This document shows, piece by piece, positions 17,463 to 27,700 of a stretch of 64,000 bases of DNA (positions are counted from its first letter, which is position 1; the number at the start of each line of letters is the position of its first letter). Origin of the DNA: B10-G9 sp963712165 (lineage in GTDB: Bacteria; Chloroflexota; Anaerolineae; Anaerolineales; UBA11858); assembly GCA_963712165.1 (NCBI GenBank), contig CAVQGY010000004.1, forward strand, positions 62,001-126,000, given 5' to 3'. A model generated the notes under the pieces. The model was given only the letters and a program-made list of their open reading frames with translations. It did not search any database and was not told the origin of the DNA. A program made the position numbers and the translations under genes.

Positions 17463-19361
17463 ATGGCAGAAAATCATGCCCCAGCATTGAAAGATTCCAG
17501 CGGCCCTATCGCTTTTCAGACGGAAGTAAAGCAGTTATTAGATATCCTGATCCATTCCCTCTATACAAAAAAAGAAATCTTCCTCCGGGAGCTGCTCTCC
17601 AATGCGTCTGATGCTTTAACTCAGATGCGATTCATTCAGCAAACGGAACAGGATATCCTTGATCCTTCCCAGGATCTTGAAATCAGATTGGACCTGGATG
17701 TGGATCAAGGTATTCTGAAGATCAGCGATTCCGGTATCGGGATGACCGGTGAGGAAATGCGAACCAACCTGGGCACCATTGCCCAGTCTGGTGCAAAAGC
17801 ATTCCTGGAGGCCGCCCAGGGTGATGAATCCAATCTGATGGACGTGATTGGACGCTTTGGCGTGGGTTTTTATTCTGTGTTCATGGTTGCTGATTGGGTG
17901 AAGGTCACTTCCCGCAGCTATCGGCCTGATCAAGAGGCTGCCAGCTGGATCGCGACAGGAGCTGACACCTTTGAAATAGGAAGCGCCGAAAAAGCCGATC
18001 GCGGCACAACTATCGAAGTCAAGTTGAAAGAGGATACCCTGGAATTTGCCCAGGCGAGTCGAATTCGGAGTGTTGTCAAAACCCATTCGGATTATATTCC
18101 GTTCCCAATCTATCTGGATGGGGGTAAAGAACAGATCAATCAGCAATCCGCAATCTGGCGGGAGAATCCCCGCTCCATTGAACCGGAACAGTATGAGGAG
18201 TTTTACCGCCAACTCACCCTGGAGTTAGAACCTCCTCTGGAGAAGATCCATTTTATAGCCGATGCTCCTCTGATGATCTATGCTTTGTTATACCTTCCCG
18301 CAAAGCCTGATCGAGGATTATTCACCCTTCGGGAGCAGGAAGGCCTCAAGCTCTATGCCAGAAAAATCCTTATTGAGGATTATGCTAATCATTTGCTGCC
18401 GCCATATTTCCGGTTCATCCAGGGTGTGGTCGACGCGGAGGATCTTCCCCTCAATGTGTCGAGGGAGAGTGTGCAGGTAACGGCGGTGATCAATCGAGTC
18501 AACAAGATTTTGACTAACCAGATCATCCGCAAGCTCAAGGAGATGGCAGCCAAAGATCCTGACTCATACACGCGCTTCTGGCAGGAGTTCGGTCAATTTA
18601 TCAAAGAGGGGATCGCCGCCAATGACGATAACAAAGAAGAACTATCATCTTTATTACGTTTCAGGACCACCACCATGCCTGACCAGTGGTCTTCTCTTGA
18701 TGATTATCTGAAACATATCAAGCCAGGACAGGATAAGATCTACTATATACTCGGTGATGACGAGAATTCAGTTTCTCGCAGCCCACACCTGGATTATTTC
18801 CAAACGCATTGTTTTGAAGTGCTTATCTTGACTGATCCTGTGGATTCATTTTTGCTGCTCGGCCTCCGGGAATACAAGGAGTTCCCACTCCAAAACGTGG
18901 CTGATTCAGACCTTGTGCTGCCTGATGTTCAGGGTGGAGATGAGACAGCGCAGGAGAATGAGGACCTGGAACCGCTGGATGAGGAAAGCATCGAAGGATT
19001 ATTGTCCCGATTCCGGTCAATCCTGGGTGACAAAGTAGCGGAAGTGCGAGCTACCGACCGACTGACAAATTCAATTTCCAGGCTGGTTGACCCTAAAGGA
19101 TCTTTGGGGCAGGAAATGCAGCGGGTTTACCGGATGATGGACAGGGAGTATCAAATCCCTAAAAAGATCCTGGAGATCAATCCTTCCCACAATATCCTCA
19201 AACAGCTGAGCGTCTTGGAGGATAAGGATCCTTTGACAAAGCTGATTGTCGAGCAGATCTTCGAGAATACGCTATTAATTGAAGGCCTGCATCCCGATCC
19301 AGCTTCGATGATTCCCGGAATTCAAGAACTTATAGAATCTGCTCTGGAAAGGAAGGACTGA
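17463..19361 (+). CDS. htpG: Molecular chaperone HtpG (Hsp90 family)
   Basis: A 632-residue Hsp90 homologue with the GHKL ATP-binding domain at the N terminus (ELLSNASDAL 43-52, DSGIGM 89-94, GRFGVGFYSVFMVAD near 140), the middle domain (FIQGVVDAEDLPLNVSRE) and the C-terminal dimerisation domain. The length is normal for bacterial HtpG. The frame opens at a GTG 12 nt earlier, but GGAGG sits 5 nt before ATG 17463, which fixes the start. No CIRCE-like inverted repeat is visible in the leader. It is monocistronic between two terminated regions. Confidence 0.95.
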   Translation: MAENHAPALKDSSGPIAFQTEVKQLLDILIHSLYTKKEIFLRELLSNASDALTQMRFIQQTEQDILDPSQDLEIRLDLDVDQGILKISDSGIGMTGEEMRTNLGTIAQSGAKAFLEAAQGDESNLMDVIGRFGVGFYSVFMVADWVKVTSRSYRPDQEAASWIATGADTFEIGSAEKADRGTTIEVKLKEDTLEFAQASRIRSVVKTHSDYIPFPIYLDGGKEQINQQSAIWRENPRSIEPEQYEEFYRQLTLELEPPLEKIHFIADAPLMIYALLYLPAKPDRGLFTLREQEGLKLYARKILIEDYANHLLPPYFRFIQGVVDAEDLPLNVSRESVQVTAVINRVNKILTNQIIRKLKEMAAKDPDSYTRFWQEFGQFIKEGIAANDDNKEELSSLLRFRTTTMPDQWSSLDDYLKHIKPGQDKIYYILGDDENSVSRSPHLDYFQTHCFEVLILTDPVDSFLLLGLREYKEFPLQNVADSDLVLPDVQGGDETAQENEDLEPLDEESIEGLLSRFRSILGDKVAEVRATDRLTNSISRLVDPKGSLGQEMQRVYRMMDREYQIPKKILEINPSHNILKQLSVLEDKDPLTKLIVEQIFENTLLIEGLHPDPASMIPGIQELIESALERKD

Positions 19362-19392
19362 CTTGGAGACTTGGCGAGGGGGTGATCTGGGG

Positions 19393-19769
19393 TCAAATGA
19401 CCCACTTGTCAGAATGCTTGATCATGGTGACAATAATCCCTAAAAAATGATCATAATTGTTGATTAAGGTATCAACTTGCTGGTCAGATAAATAGGCGCA
19501 TTCCTTGCTGAACGATAACCAGACCTGGGTCTCTGCAGCTTGTGCCTCAACATGGTTGAGGCAGTTAATAAAAGCGCCCGTGTACCTCCTTTTTGGCAAG
19601 GCTTCAGCGAGATTCACACAAACAGATCGTGTGATTGCCAGATTTGATCTGTAAACGAATAGATTTCCTCTTTAGGAAATGACTTAGTTATCTCGAATAT
19701 TTGCATTGCTGCATTAAATGCCAATTGATATACTTCCAGATCGGTATTGTATCTTATCTTTTCCCCCAT
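19393..19769 (-). pseudogene. Four-helix-bundle protein (S23/IVS-type), frameshifted
   Basis: Read on the minus strand, MGEKIRYNTDLEVYQLAF with FPKEEIYSFTDQI matches the start of the small four-helix-bundle family first found in 23S rRNA intervening sequences. The second half (LAITRSVCVNLAEALPKRRY ... AQAAETQVWLSFSKECAYLSD) continues in another frame after one indel near 19650, where the first frame runs to a stop soon after. Together they make a full ~120-residue family member. There is no rRNA gene nearby; chromosomal stand-alone copies are common. The function of the family is unknown. Confidence 0.75.
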
Positions 19770-19938
19770 ATGGAAATGCTCCACCTCACACGTCAGGATT
19801 TTCTCCTTTTGAAAACTCTATTCATTTTATAGTAAACTCAAACTACTTCCAATAACTATTCCCTTTTTTCCTAGTCACCTAGTCGCCTGGTCACCCAGTC
19901 ATATTTTCCAGTCTCCATGTCATTAGTCCAATCCAATG

Positions 19939-21198
19939 TCAAGCTCGATGTGCTTCTACAGTTTCTTTTCCCTTTAGGATCAGGATCAGGAATACCACAG
20001 CCCCGATAATTCCAGCTAAACCGCCACCATACCAGATCGCTGCTGGACTGATGGTGTCGTTTAAAAAACCCCCCAGCTGGGGGCCGATCATGGAACCTGC
20101 GCCCCAGGTAAGAGCGAGCACGCTCATATACCTGCCGCGCATGGTTTCCGGAGCCCGGTTAGCGGTGAAGGTGCTCGCGGTGGGTATGACCATCAATTCA
20201 CCGATTGTGACAATCACCATGCTGATCCAGAATCCCCAGAAACCAGTTCCCAGAGCTATGCTGCCCACACCGATTCCATATAACAGGGTGCCCAGAGCCA
20301 TCACCCCCAAAGGATTGCGGCGAGAGGTTTTTCGAGTCACAAAAAGCTGCAGGAAGACCACCATCAGGGCATTGGTTGTGGGTATTAAACCGTAAACACT
20401 TTCAGGCAGGCCGTAGTTCTCCTTGGTGTAGGCGCCGAGCAGGACCCAGAGGATCGAGCCCGAAACCTGCCGGAGGGTAAAACCGATCACAAAATAGGTG
20501 AACATGCGATCACGGAGTATTTCTCGAAATGCTCTCAGGTTTTCGATGAGCTTTTCCTGGACCTGGCGGGCTTTTTCTGGCAAAGTTTCAATGGTATAGA
20601 GGGCAATCAGCAGGCCGAAGAAAATGGCAGCCCCTGCCGCGATGGAAAATGTGATCCCATAGGATCTAGCGGCCAAAACACCACCCAGGGCAGGACCCAT
20701 TGCGATACCCAGGTTTTTACTTAATCGAACCAGGGCATAAGCGTCGGACCGCTGTTCATCAGGAACCAGGTCAGCAACCATGGCATCTGCTGCTACTCGA
20801 TAAAGGGGTTGGAAGATGCCGCGCAGGATCATGACCATGGCAAACTGCCAGTAGGTTTGTGCAGGGATCATCAGCGCAAGCCCTCCACCAGAGACGATCA
20901 GGCTGATCACCATGGACCATTTTCTACCCAGGCGATCTGTGATCGACCCGGCAATCAGAGAGCTGAGAAGGCGCATGACTGCGTTGATGGTGATCAAACT
21001 GGTGACAACGGATAAGGGAAGGGAAAGCTCTTCCCCGATATAAACAACCAGGAACGGCCAGACCATGCTCATTCCGGTAGTGTGCACAAGCATGCCTGAG
21101 ACCAACAGCCAGAATTGAGAGGGGTAGGTTGTTATGAATACTTTCATCCTGGCAAGCAGGGTGATATCTACAGGATGTTTGCGATCAGGTTTGTCCAT
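19939..21198 (-). CDS. MFS transporter (drug/metabolite efflux type)
   Basis: A 419-residue protein with about twelve membrane segments. The loop 2-3 motif A of the major facilitator superfamily is clear (AGSITDRLGRKWSM), and the C-terminal half begins after a basic loop (KARQVQEKLIENLRAF). The resemblance is to the DHA1-type efflux group, but the substrate cannot be told. The frame is open for another 115 codons upstream, but that part overlaps the surE promoter and start and is polar and unlike a transporter, so I place the start at 21198 (MDKPDRKHPVD), without a clear Shine-Dalgarno. Confidence 0.85.
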   Translation of the reverse strand: MDKPDRKHPVDITLLARMKVFITTYPSQFWLLVSGMLVHTTGMSMVWPFLVVYIGEELSLPLSVVTSLITINAVMRLLSSLIAGSITDRLGRKWSMVISLIVSGGGLALMIPAQTYWQFAMVMILRGIFQPLYRVAADAMVADLVPDEQRSDAYALVRLSKNLGIAMGPALGGVLAARSYGITFSIAAGAAIFFGLLIALYTIETLPEKARQVQEKLIENLRAFREILRDRMFTYFVIGFTLRQVSGSILWVLLGAYTKENYGLPESVYGLIPTTNALMVVFLQLFVTRKTSRRNPLGVMALGTLLYGIGVGSIALGTGFWGFWISMVIVTIGELMVIPTASTFTANRAPETMRGRYMSVLALTWGAGSMIGPQLGGFLNDTISPAAIWYGGGLAGIIGAVVFLILILKGKETVEAHRA

Positions 21199-21370
21199 AG
21201 GAGAGATTCTCAATTTCCGGGTAAATGATAATGTTCCCATTGTAATCCAGAATGAGCACCTTTCAAGGAACAGAAAAGGTAAAAAAAATTCGATCTGAAG
21301 ACCAACCAATCCGTTGTGATTTATAATATATCCCTGACAATCGAACCCAAACCTGATGATTGGAATTGAA

Positions 21371-22138
21371 ATGACCCATATACTTGTTACAAATGATGAT
21401 GGCATTACAGCTCCCGGTTTATTTGCGCTTGTTGAAGGGCTCCGCGAACTGGGGAAAGTTAGCGTATTGGCTCCCGATCGGAATTGGTCAGCCTCTGGCC
21501 ATGTAAAAACCCTGCATCGCCCTTTGCGCGTTAAAGAGGTCAAGCTTCAGGATGGCAGTCCCGCCCTGGCAAGTGATGGGGCTCCATCTGATTGTGTGGC
21601 ATTAGCAGTACTCGGATTGCTCTCTGATATCGACCTGGTGGTCTCCGGGATCAATCCCAATCCCAATGTGGGTCATGATGTCACCTACTCTGGAACAGTG
21701 ACAGCTGCCATGGAAGCTGTGATCTGGGGATTACCAGGTCTGGCTGTATCGCTGGAGAGCCCGGAAAATCACCTGGGAAGCGTGGATTATGGGCCGGCTG
21801 CTGAGATAGCCCGGAATGTGGCAAAATTGATGCTCAACCGTGAATTACCCCCTGATACGGTTCTTAACCTCAATATACCTGGTTTGCCTCTTTCGGAGAT
21901 CAAAGGAACCCAGGTTACTCGCCAGGGATTAAGAGTCTACCATGATGAACTGCTGGTCCGATCCGATCCCAGAGGTGTACCTTATTACTGGATCGGAGGG
22001 GATCCGCCAACGGGTGTTCCCGATCAGGGAACAGATATTGGCGCCCTCAAAGCTGGATATGCCTCTCTGACGCCGTTAAATCTGGATTTGACCGCGGCCG
22101 ATGCTCTGCAGGCCCTGGAAGAGATTTTCAAAAATTGA
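21371..22138 (+). CDS. surE: 5'/3'-nucleotidase SurE
   Basis: A 255-residue metal-dependent nucleotidase/exopolyphosphatase. The family landmarks are VTNDDG at the N terminus (metal-binding Asp-Asp), APDRNWSASGH, GAPSDCVALAV, and SGINPNPNVGHDVTYSGTVTAAMEA with the catalytic Asn. An upstream in-frame ATG at 21356 would add five residues; the conserved start is MTHILVTNDDG. A TATAAT at 21322-21327 could be its -10 box. It removes phosphate from nucleoside monophosphates and fits the nucleotide salvage theme. Confidence 0.93.
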   Translation: MTHILVTNDDGITAPGLFALVEGLRELGKVSVLAPDRNWSASGHVKTLHRPLRVKEVKLQDGSPALASDGAPSDCVALAVLGLLSDIDLVVSGINPNPNVGHDVTYSGTVTAAMEAVIWGLPGLAVSLESPENHLGSVDYGPAAEIARNVAKLMLNRELPPDTVLNLNIPGLPLSEIKGTQVTRQGLRVYHDELLVRSDPRGVPYYWIGGDPPTGVPDQGTDIGALKAGYASLTPLNLDLTAADALQALEEIFKN

Positions 22139-22157
22139 TTTACGGGAGTCCAATAAA

Positions 22158-22991
22158 ATGTCTGTTGAGCCAGGGATGCCCCTCAGGGATAAAAGACCCA
22201 AATCTGCCATACGTATAACCCTGGTGATATTCATTGGAGGTTTAGCCCTGGCCTGGCTGCTTGCCACTCCTCCAGGACTGCTTGGAAAATCGGACGCCGT
22301 TGCCTATGCAGTTTGTCATCGGATCGGTTCCCATTCCTTTACCTTTAGCGATCGGCCTTTTTCACTCTGCGCTCGCTGCAGCGGCCAATATCTGGGGTTC
22401 CTATGGGGGTTTGCTCTTCAGATCTTTCTCGGAAAGGGAAGAACAGGGTTTCCCTCGCGTTGGGCGGTGACCGGGCTTGTCATTCTGCTTCTACTCTACG
22501 GGTTGGATGGCGTGAACTCGCTTCTGACCCTATATCCCGGCCTGAGTGAGTGGTCTCTCTATCAGCCTCTGAATGAGCTCCGTCTGTTTAGCGGGTTGGG
22601 GATGGGTTTGGCGATCAGTGCTATCTATTACCCCCTGATGGGTCAGACCATCTGGAAAGAGTTTTCAACGGAACGATCTCTGAGTGGAATCAGGGAGTGG
22701 CTATTGTGGATTGGAGGAGGGATTGGAATCGGGCTGCTGGTGTTAACTGGCAATCCGTTGATCCTTTACCCGCTGATCCTGCTCAGCACGGGAGGATTAA
22801 TAACCCTGCTCAGCATGCTCTACATGGTGATCTGGATCTTGCTGACCAGGAGGGAAAACTCCTTTAGCAGCTGGGGAGAACTGGGGTGGTGGATCTTGGC
22901 AGGATTCGGGACAGCAGCTTTTCAAATCGCGCTGATCGATCTTATTCGTTACCTATTGACCGGCACCTGGTCAGGATTTCTTGATCAGTAA
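22158..22991 (+). CDS. DUF2085 family membrane protein
   Basis: A 277-residue integral membrane protein with about seven hydrophobic segments. The family motif is present: VCHRIGSHSFTFSDRPFSLCARCSGQYLG, with CHR and CARC cysteines on the soluble side of the first membrane segments. No function is established for DUF2085. It starts 19 nt after surE and is probably cotranscribed with it. The frame is open before the ATG at 22158 but overlaps surE there. Confidence 0.85.
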   Translation: MSVEPGMPLRDKRPKSAIRITLVIFIGGLALAWLLATPPGLLGKSDAVAYAVCHRIGSHSFTFSDRPFSLCARCSGQYLGFLWGFALQIFLGKGRTGFPSRWAVTGLVILLLLYGLDGVNSLLTLYPGLSEWSLYQPLNELRLFSGLGMGLAISAIYYPLMGQTIWKEFSTERSLSGIREWLLWIGGGIGIGLLVLTGNPLILYPLILLSTGGLITLLSMLYMVIWILLTRRENSFSSWGELGWWILAGFGTAAFQIALIDLIRYLLTGTWSGFLDQ

Positions 22992-23050
22992 GAATCTGAA
23001 AGATCGCAGTTGAACGTGTCCCCCCGAAAACCCTGATCTGATCCTGGCGC

Positions 23051-24103
23051 CTAATCAGGGAAATAATGCACTGCCTGTTCAGGGTCGAACCAGACTTTTA
23101 AGCTGTCCCCCACTTCGGGAACAAGGGTCGCGGATTCAGTGGATGAAAACTGGATCCGCGTTTGGTTGATTACCAATTCAATTTGCAGGGCTGACCCACT
23201 GAATCTGCTGCTGCTGACCGTACCTTCCAAGCAAGGAAGGTCTCCTGATCCTTGATCACTTAACATGATCCTGTCCGGCCGGATCAGAATTGAGCCCGGT
23301 CCCTGCCAATCCTTGCTGGTCTGCCATTCACCCAGGCTGGTTTTGATCACCGATCCCTGTTTATTCTTCAGAGCTTCACCCTGCAGGAAATTATTCATAC
23401 CAAGGAATTGGGCTATATAGGGGGATGCGGGATGGTGATATATTTCCTGGGGCGTGCCGATTTGGGCTGCTTTTCCTTCACCCAGGATCACGACCCGATC
23501 AGAGACCCGGAAGGCTTCTTCCTGATCGTGGGTGACATAAAGCGCGGTCTGCTGAGCATCTAGAAGGATCTGGCGGAGGTCAATTACAAGTCTTTCCCGA
23601 ATGGTCCGATCCAGTGCACCCAGGGGTTCGTCGAGCATGACCAGTTTCGGTTCAGGAGCCAGGCTGCGCGCTAAAGCGACCCGTTGTTGTTCCCCTCCTG
23701 AGAGAGTACTGATATCCCGGTTATCAAATCCTTCCAGCCCTACTAATCTGAGGGTTTCCCTTACTCTTGTATTTGAGATCTCTGCCTTGTCCCCAGCCAT
23801 TTTCAGTCCAAAAGCGATATTTTCACGTACGTTTTTATGGGGAAAAAGGACATAATCCTGGAACATCAAACCGAAGGATCGTTTATGGGGGGGAATCCCT
23901 CGCAGGGATTTTCCATCCCAGAGACAATCCCCGGAATCAGGCTCAAGCAGTCCGGCAATGATCTCCAGTAATGTGGTTTTCCCACTGCCGCTGGGACCCA
24001 GCATTGCCAGGATCTCGCCAGGTTTTTGCTGAAAGGAAATGCCGTTTAAAACAGCCTTTCCGTCAAAACTTTTCTGAATATCGCGAATTTCCAAACCTTG
24101 CAT
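23051..24103 (-). CDS. ABC importer ATP-binding protein with TOBE-like C-terminal domain (PotA/FbpC/ModC class)
   Basis: About 350 residues. The NBD has Walker A GPSGSGKTT, Q-loop MFQDYVLFPHKNVREN, signature LSGGEQQRVALAR, Walker B LVMLDEPLGALD and H-loop YVTHDQEEAF. A ~110-residue C-terminal part (SILIRPDRIMLSDQ ... LKVWFDPEQAVHYFPD) is a TOBE-type regulatory domain typical of iron, molybdate, thiosulfate or polyamine importers. No permease or binding protein is adjacent, so it is an orphan that must serve components encoded elsewhere. Starts at 24103, 24130 and 24163 are all possible; 24103 (MQGLEIRDIQKSF) fits the family best. Confidence 0.88.
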   Translation of the reverse strand: MQGLEIRDIQKSFDGKAVLNGISFQQKPGEILAMLGPSGSGKTTLLEIIAGLLEPDSGDCLWDGKSLRGIPPHKRSFGLMFQDYVLFPHKNVRENIAFGLKMAGDKAEISNTRVRETLRLVGLEGFDNRDISTLSGGEQQRVALARSLAPEPKLVMLDEPLGALDRTIRERLVIDLRQILLDAQQTALYVTHDQEEAFRVSDRVVILGEGKAAQIGTPQEIYHHPASPYIAQFLGMNNFLQGEALKNKQGSVIKTSLGEWQTSKDWQGPGSILIRPDRIMLSDQGSGDLPCLEGTVSSSRFSGSALQIELVINQTRIQFSSTESATLVPEVGDSLKVWFDPEQAVHYFPD

Positions 24104-24188
24104 AATTTTCCGGGGGTACAATGTACTCATATGAACCATAAGGGTCAAATTCGAGTATAACATAATCGATTTTTTGATGATGGTGGCT

Positions 24189-24623
24189 ATGAAAATCTAT
24201 TTTGCCTGTTCGATCAGTGGGGGAAGGAAAGATGAGAAAGCCTATCAATATCTTGTCAAGGTCTTGGAAGATATGGGTATCGAAGTGCCTACCGCCCATA
24301 TCGCAGAGACCGGGATTGAGATCGTTGATGGTGGTGAGGACCCCCTGGATATCTACCAGAGAGACGTGGACTGGATTGAAGAAAGCGACTTGCTGATTGC
24401 TGAAGTCAGTACACCTTCTCATGGCGTGGGTTATGAGATCGGTTACGCGCTTTCCCTCCAGAAACCTGTTTTATGCCTTTATGATCAGGAGGTGGTGGTA
24501 TCAAAAATGATCACGGGCAACCCCCATCCCTTATTATCTGTCAAGTCTTATCGAGATCTGGCTGATGCGGAGATGATCCTGAGAAGGTATCTGGCTTCTT
24601 CAAGGGAAGAATTGAGTTTGTAA
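24189..24623 (+). CDS. Nucleoside 2-deoxyribosyltransferase-like / DNPH1-like N-glycosidase
   Basis: A 144-residue Rossmann-like enzyme. MKIYFACSISGGRKD at the N terminus and DLLIAEVSTPSHGVGYEIGYA near residue 78 are hallmarks of the group that cleaves or exchanges the N-glycosidic bond of deoxynucleosides or deoxynucleoside 5'-monophosphates (the Asp and Glu residues of these motifs are the catalytic ones). Several ATGs precede the start; I chose 24189. It diverges from the ABC ATPase gene, with the two leaders sharing under 100 bp. The role in purine/pyrimidine salvage or pool cleansing is inferred. Confidence 0.85.
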   Translation: MKIYFACSISGGRKDEKAYQYLVKVLEDMGIEVPTAHIAETGIEIVDGGEDPLDIYQRDVDWIEESDLLIAEVSTPSHGVGYEIGYALSLQKPVLCLYDQEVVVSKMITGNPHPLLSVKSYRDLADAEMILRRYLASSREELSL

Positions 24624-24753
24624 GTCGGGCATAGATCAAGGATGATCAGGAACTATTTTGTGGAATTATCCGTCATATGTACTAACACAGATTATTAGCA
24701 ACTGATCCGTGGACTGCAGGCTGTGCCCATTTTCTATCAGAAGGAGTAGTCCG

Positions 24754-27700
24754 ATGAGAATTGAAACCGCTATGTTCAAAAGATTAGTTTGGTTTATCTT
24801 GGTTATGGTCCTCGTCCTGGGGACCACCACAGGATGCACCTTTTTAGGTATTGGCAGAAATGGCCCTGTTACTCCCCAACCAATACCTATCGACCAGAAT
24901 GACCCGGGTGCGGTTATTGAGGTAGAAGGACCTGACTTCAATGGTGAAGGTGAGGACGTGTCAGGGTTGACCATCCGCCTGAGCGACGGCAAGGCAGTTC
25001 CTACAGTCATTGACCAGCTTATTCCCTCCACGGGTGAACCGCTGACGGATGAGGAGATCCAGGCCATATTGTCCCGCCTGGCCCCTTGGGTTGAAGACCA
25101 GGGTCTCGAAGTAGATTTCCGCCTTCCGGAAGCGATCCTGCCCCCTCCGTTAACCGGCGATACGATCCCCGAATCATTTCCATCGTCTTCGGATCTGACA
25201 GGACCGCAGCCAGTCTTTGGCGAGGAGCTGGAAGTTCTGCGCTTCGCTCCTGAAGGAGAAGTGGCGATCGCTCCTTTTATCAGCGTGACTTTCAATCAAC
25301 CCATGATCGCTCTCAACACGCTTGAGGCACTGGCAGAAGAGGATTTGCCGGTCCAGGTGACTCCGGTTATCCCGGGTACCTGGCGCTGGTTGGGTACCAG
25401 GACCTTGAATTTCAATTATGATACCGAGTTATTTGACCGACTTCCTATGGCGACAGAATATCTGGTCACTATCCCGGCCGGGACGGAGTCAGCTACCGGA
25501 AAGGCGCTGGGGGAGACTGTCCAGTTTCGCTTTTCCACTCCTCCACCCATTATGGATGATTATTATCCATCGGGAAGTCCCCAGCCGTTGGACCCGCTGT
25601 TCTTTGTCTCCTTTGACCAACGTATCCATCCGGATGCCGTACTGGAGAATATCCGCGTAACTGCAGGCAGCAAGCAGGTGGAGATCAAATTGGCCAGCCA
25701 GGAAGAGATCGAGGAAGATGAGCTTGTCAGCCGCAGGGTTGAATATGCCGAAGATGGCCGCTGGCTGGTCTTCAAGGCTTTGGAAGAATTACCGGCAGAC
25801 ACATCGATCTCTGTTGTGATCCAGGCAGGAACTCCCTCTGCAGAAGGACCCCTGGTTACGAAAACAGATCAGAGTTATAGTTTCCACACTTATGCGCCCC
25901 TGAGGGTCGATGACCATGGCTGTTCCTGGGGGGATGATGAATGCCGTCCCCTGACACCCCTTTTCATCCGATTCAACAATCCTATTGACCTGGATGCTTA
26001 TGATCCCAGTATGCTCACTATCGAGCCAGAATTACCCAACGCATCCATCAATATCTACGGGAATACCATCAATATCCGCGGCAATACCCAGGGCAGAACC
26101 ACTTACTGGGTCACTGTTGACAAAACCATCAAGGATCAATTCGGTCAGACCTTGGGCTCAAATGAACGGCTCAAATTCCGGATAGGACCTGCTGAACCGG
26201 TGTTATTTGGTCCAAACGAGATCTTTGTGACCCTGGATCCAGCTGATGCGAACCCAGCACTGTCGCTGTTCACCATCAACCACAATAAACTCAATGTGGA
26301 GATCTACCAGGTTGAACCAGCCGATTGGTCGGATTTCCTGCTGTACCTGCGGGAATATCAGCGAACAGATCTGCAGCTTTCTCCCCCTGGAAAGAAAGTC
26401 TTCGATGAATTTGTAAATATTGAATCGCCTTCAGATAAATTAACTGAGACTTATATCTCTCTGAAAGAATTCCTGGACGATGGCAGCGGCCAATTTGTCG
26501 TAGTCGCCCATCCTCCCAAGGGATTTTTCGAACAGGAAAGATATTGGGAGCATGTGAATGTCTGGGTCCAGGTGACAGGGATTGGTCTGGATGCCTTCGT
26601 AGACCATTCTGAAATGGTGGTCTGGGCCACCGATCTGCTGACTGGTGCACCCCTAACCGATCTAAATATACAATCTGGAGACGGCCCTGTAATCGCAAGT
26701 ACAGATTCCGATGGTGTTGCCAGGTTTGACTTGCCCCCATCAGGCATCCCTTACCTGGTTGGCAAGGCGGGTGATGATCTGGCGTTTTTGCCTCCCTCAA
26801 CGTATTACTGGGGAGATGGAGGCTGGTCTCGCCGCTCCCTGGTGGATGAACTGCGCTGGTATGTTTGGGATGACCGGCAAATGTATAAGCCCGGAGAAGA
26901 AGTCTATCTAAAAGGTTGGATGCGAAGGATCGGAACGGATGAATCTGGTGATGTGGGGTTGGTCGGGAACCAGGTCAGTAAAGTATCCTACCAGGTGATC
27001 GGATCTCAGGGCAATGAACTGGCCTCGGGCCAGGCTGATGTCAATAGCCTGGGTGGTTTCGATTTCCACTTTACACTGCCAGAGAATGCGAATTTAGGTT
27101 ATACCCAGATCAATATCAACCCGATAGGCACATTATCGGGCATTGAGCATAACAACCATTATCACAGTATTCAGGTCCAGGAGTTTCGCCGGCCGGAATT
27201 TGAGGTCAGCGCCCGCAACGAGACCACAGGTCCCTATTTTGTTGGGGAGCATGCTGTGGTGGCACTAGAGGCCAAGTATTATGCAGGCGGCCCTCTGCCC
27301 AATGCGGAGACTTCCTGGTATGTCACATCCACTCCTATCAATTATCAGCCCCCCAATTGGCCTGATTTCAGTTTTGGATACTGGACACCATGGTGGTTCT
27401 ATGATTATTTTGGTGGTGAGGATTGGGGGACAACAGGAGCCGGCTTCAGTGGCCGGACGGATGCTTCGGGTAACCATTATCTGCGATTGGATTTTGAGTC
27501 AATGGAGGAACCCCGGACGCACAGTGTGATCGCTGAGGGCACTGTCTTTGATGTCAATAGACAGGCCTGGGCAGGAACAACCAGCCTTACCGTGCATCCA
27601 GCAGATCTATATGTTGGTATGCGTTCCGACCGGTACTTTGTCCAGCAGGGAGAACCGCTCGAGATCGAAATGATTGTGACCGACCTCGATGGAAATCCGG

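Noticed and set aside
21199..21543. N-terminal extension of the MFS transporter by 115 codons.
   Set aside because: It would overlap the surE start and promoter, is not hydrophobic in the manner of a transporter, and has no family resemblance; the conserved protein starts at 21198.
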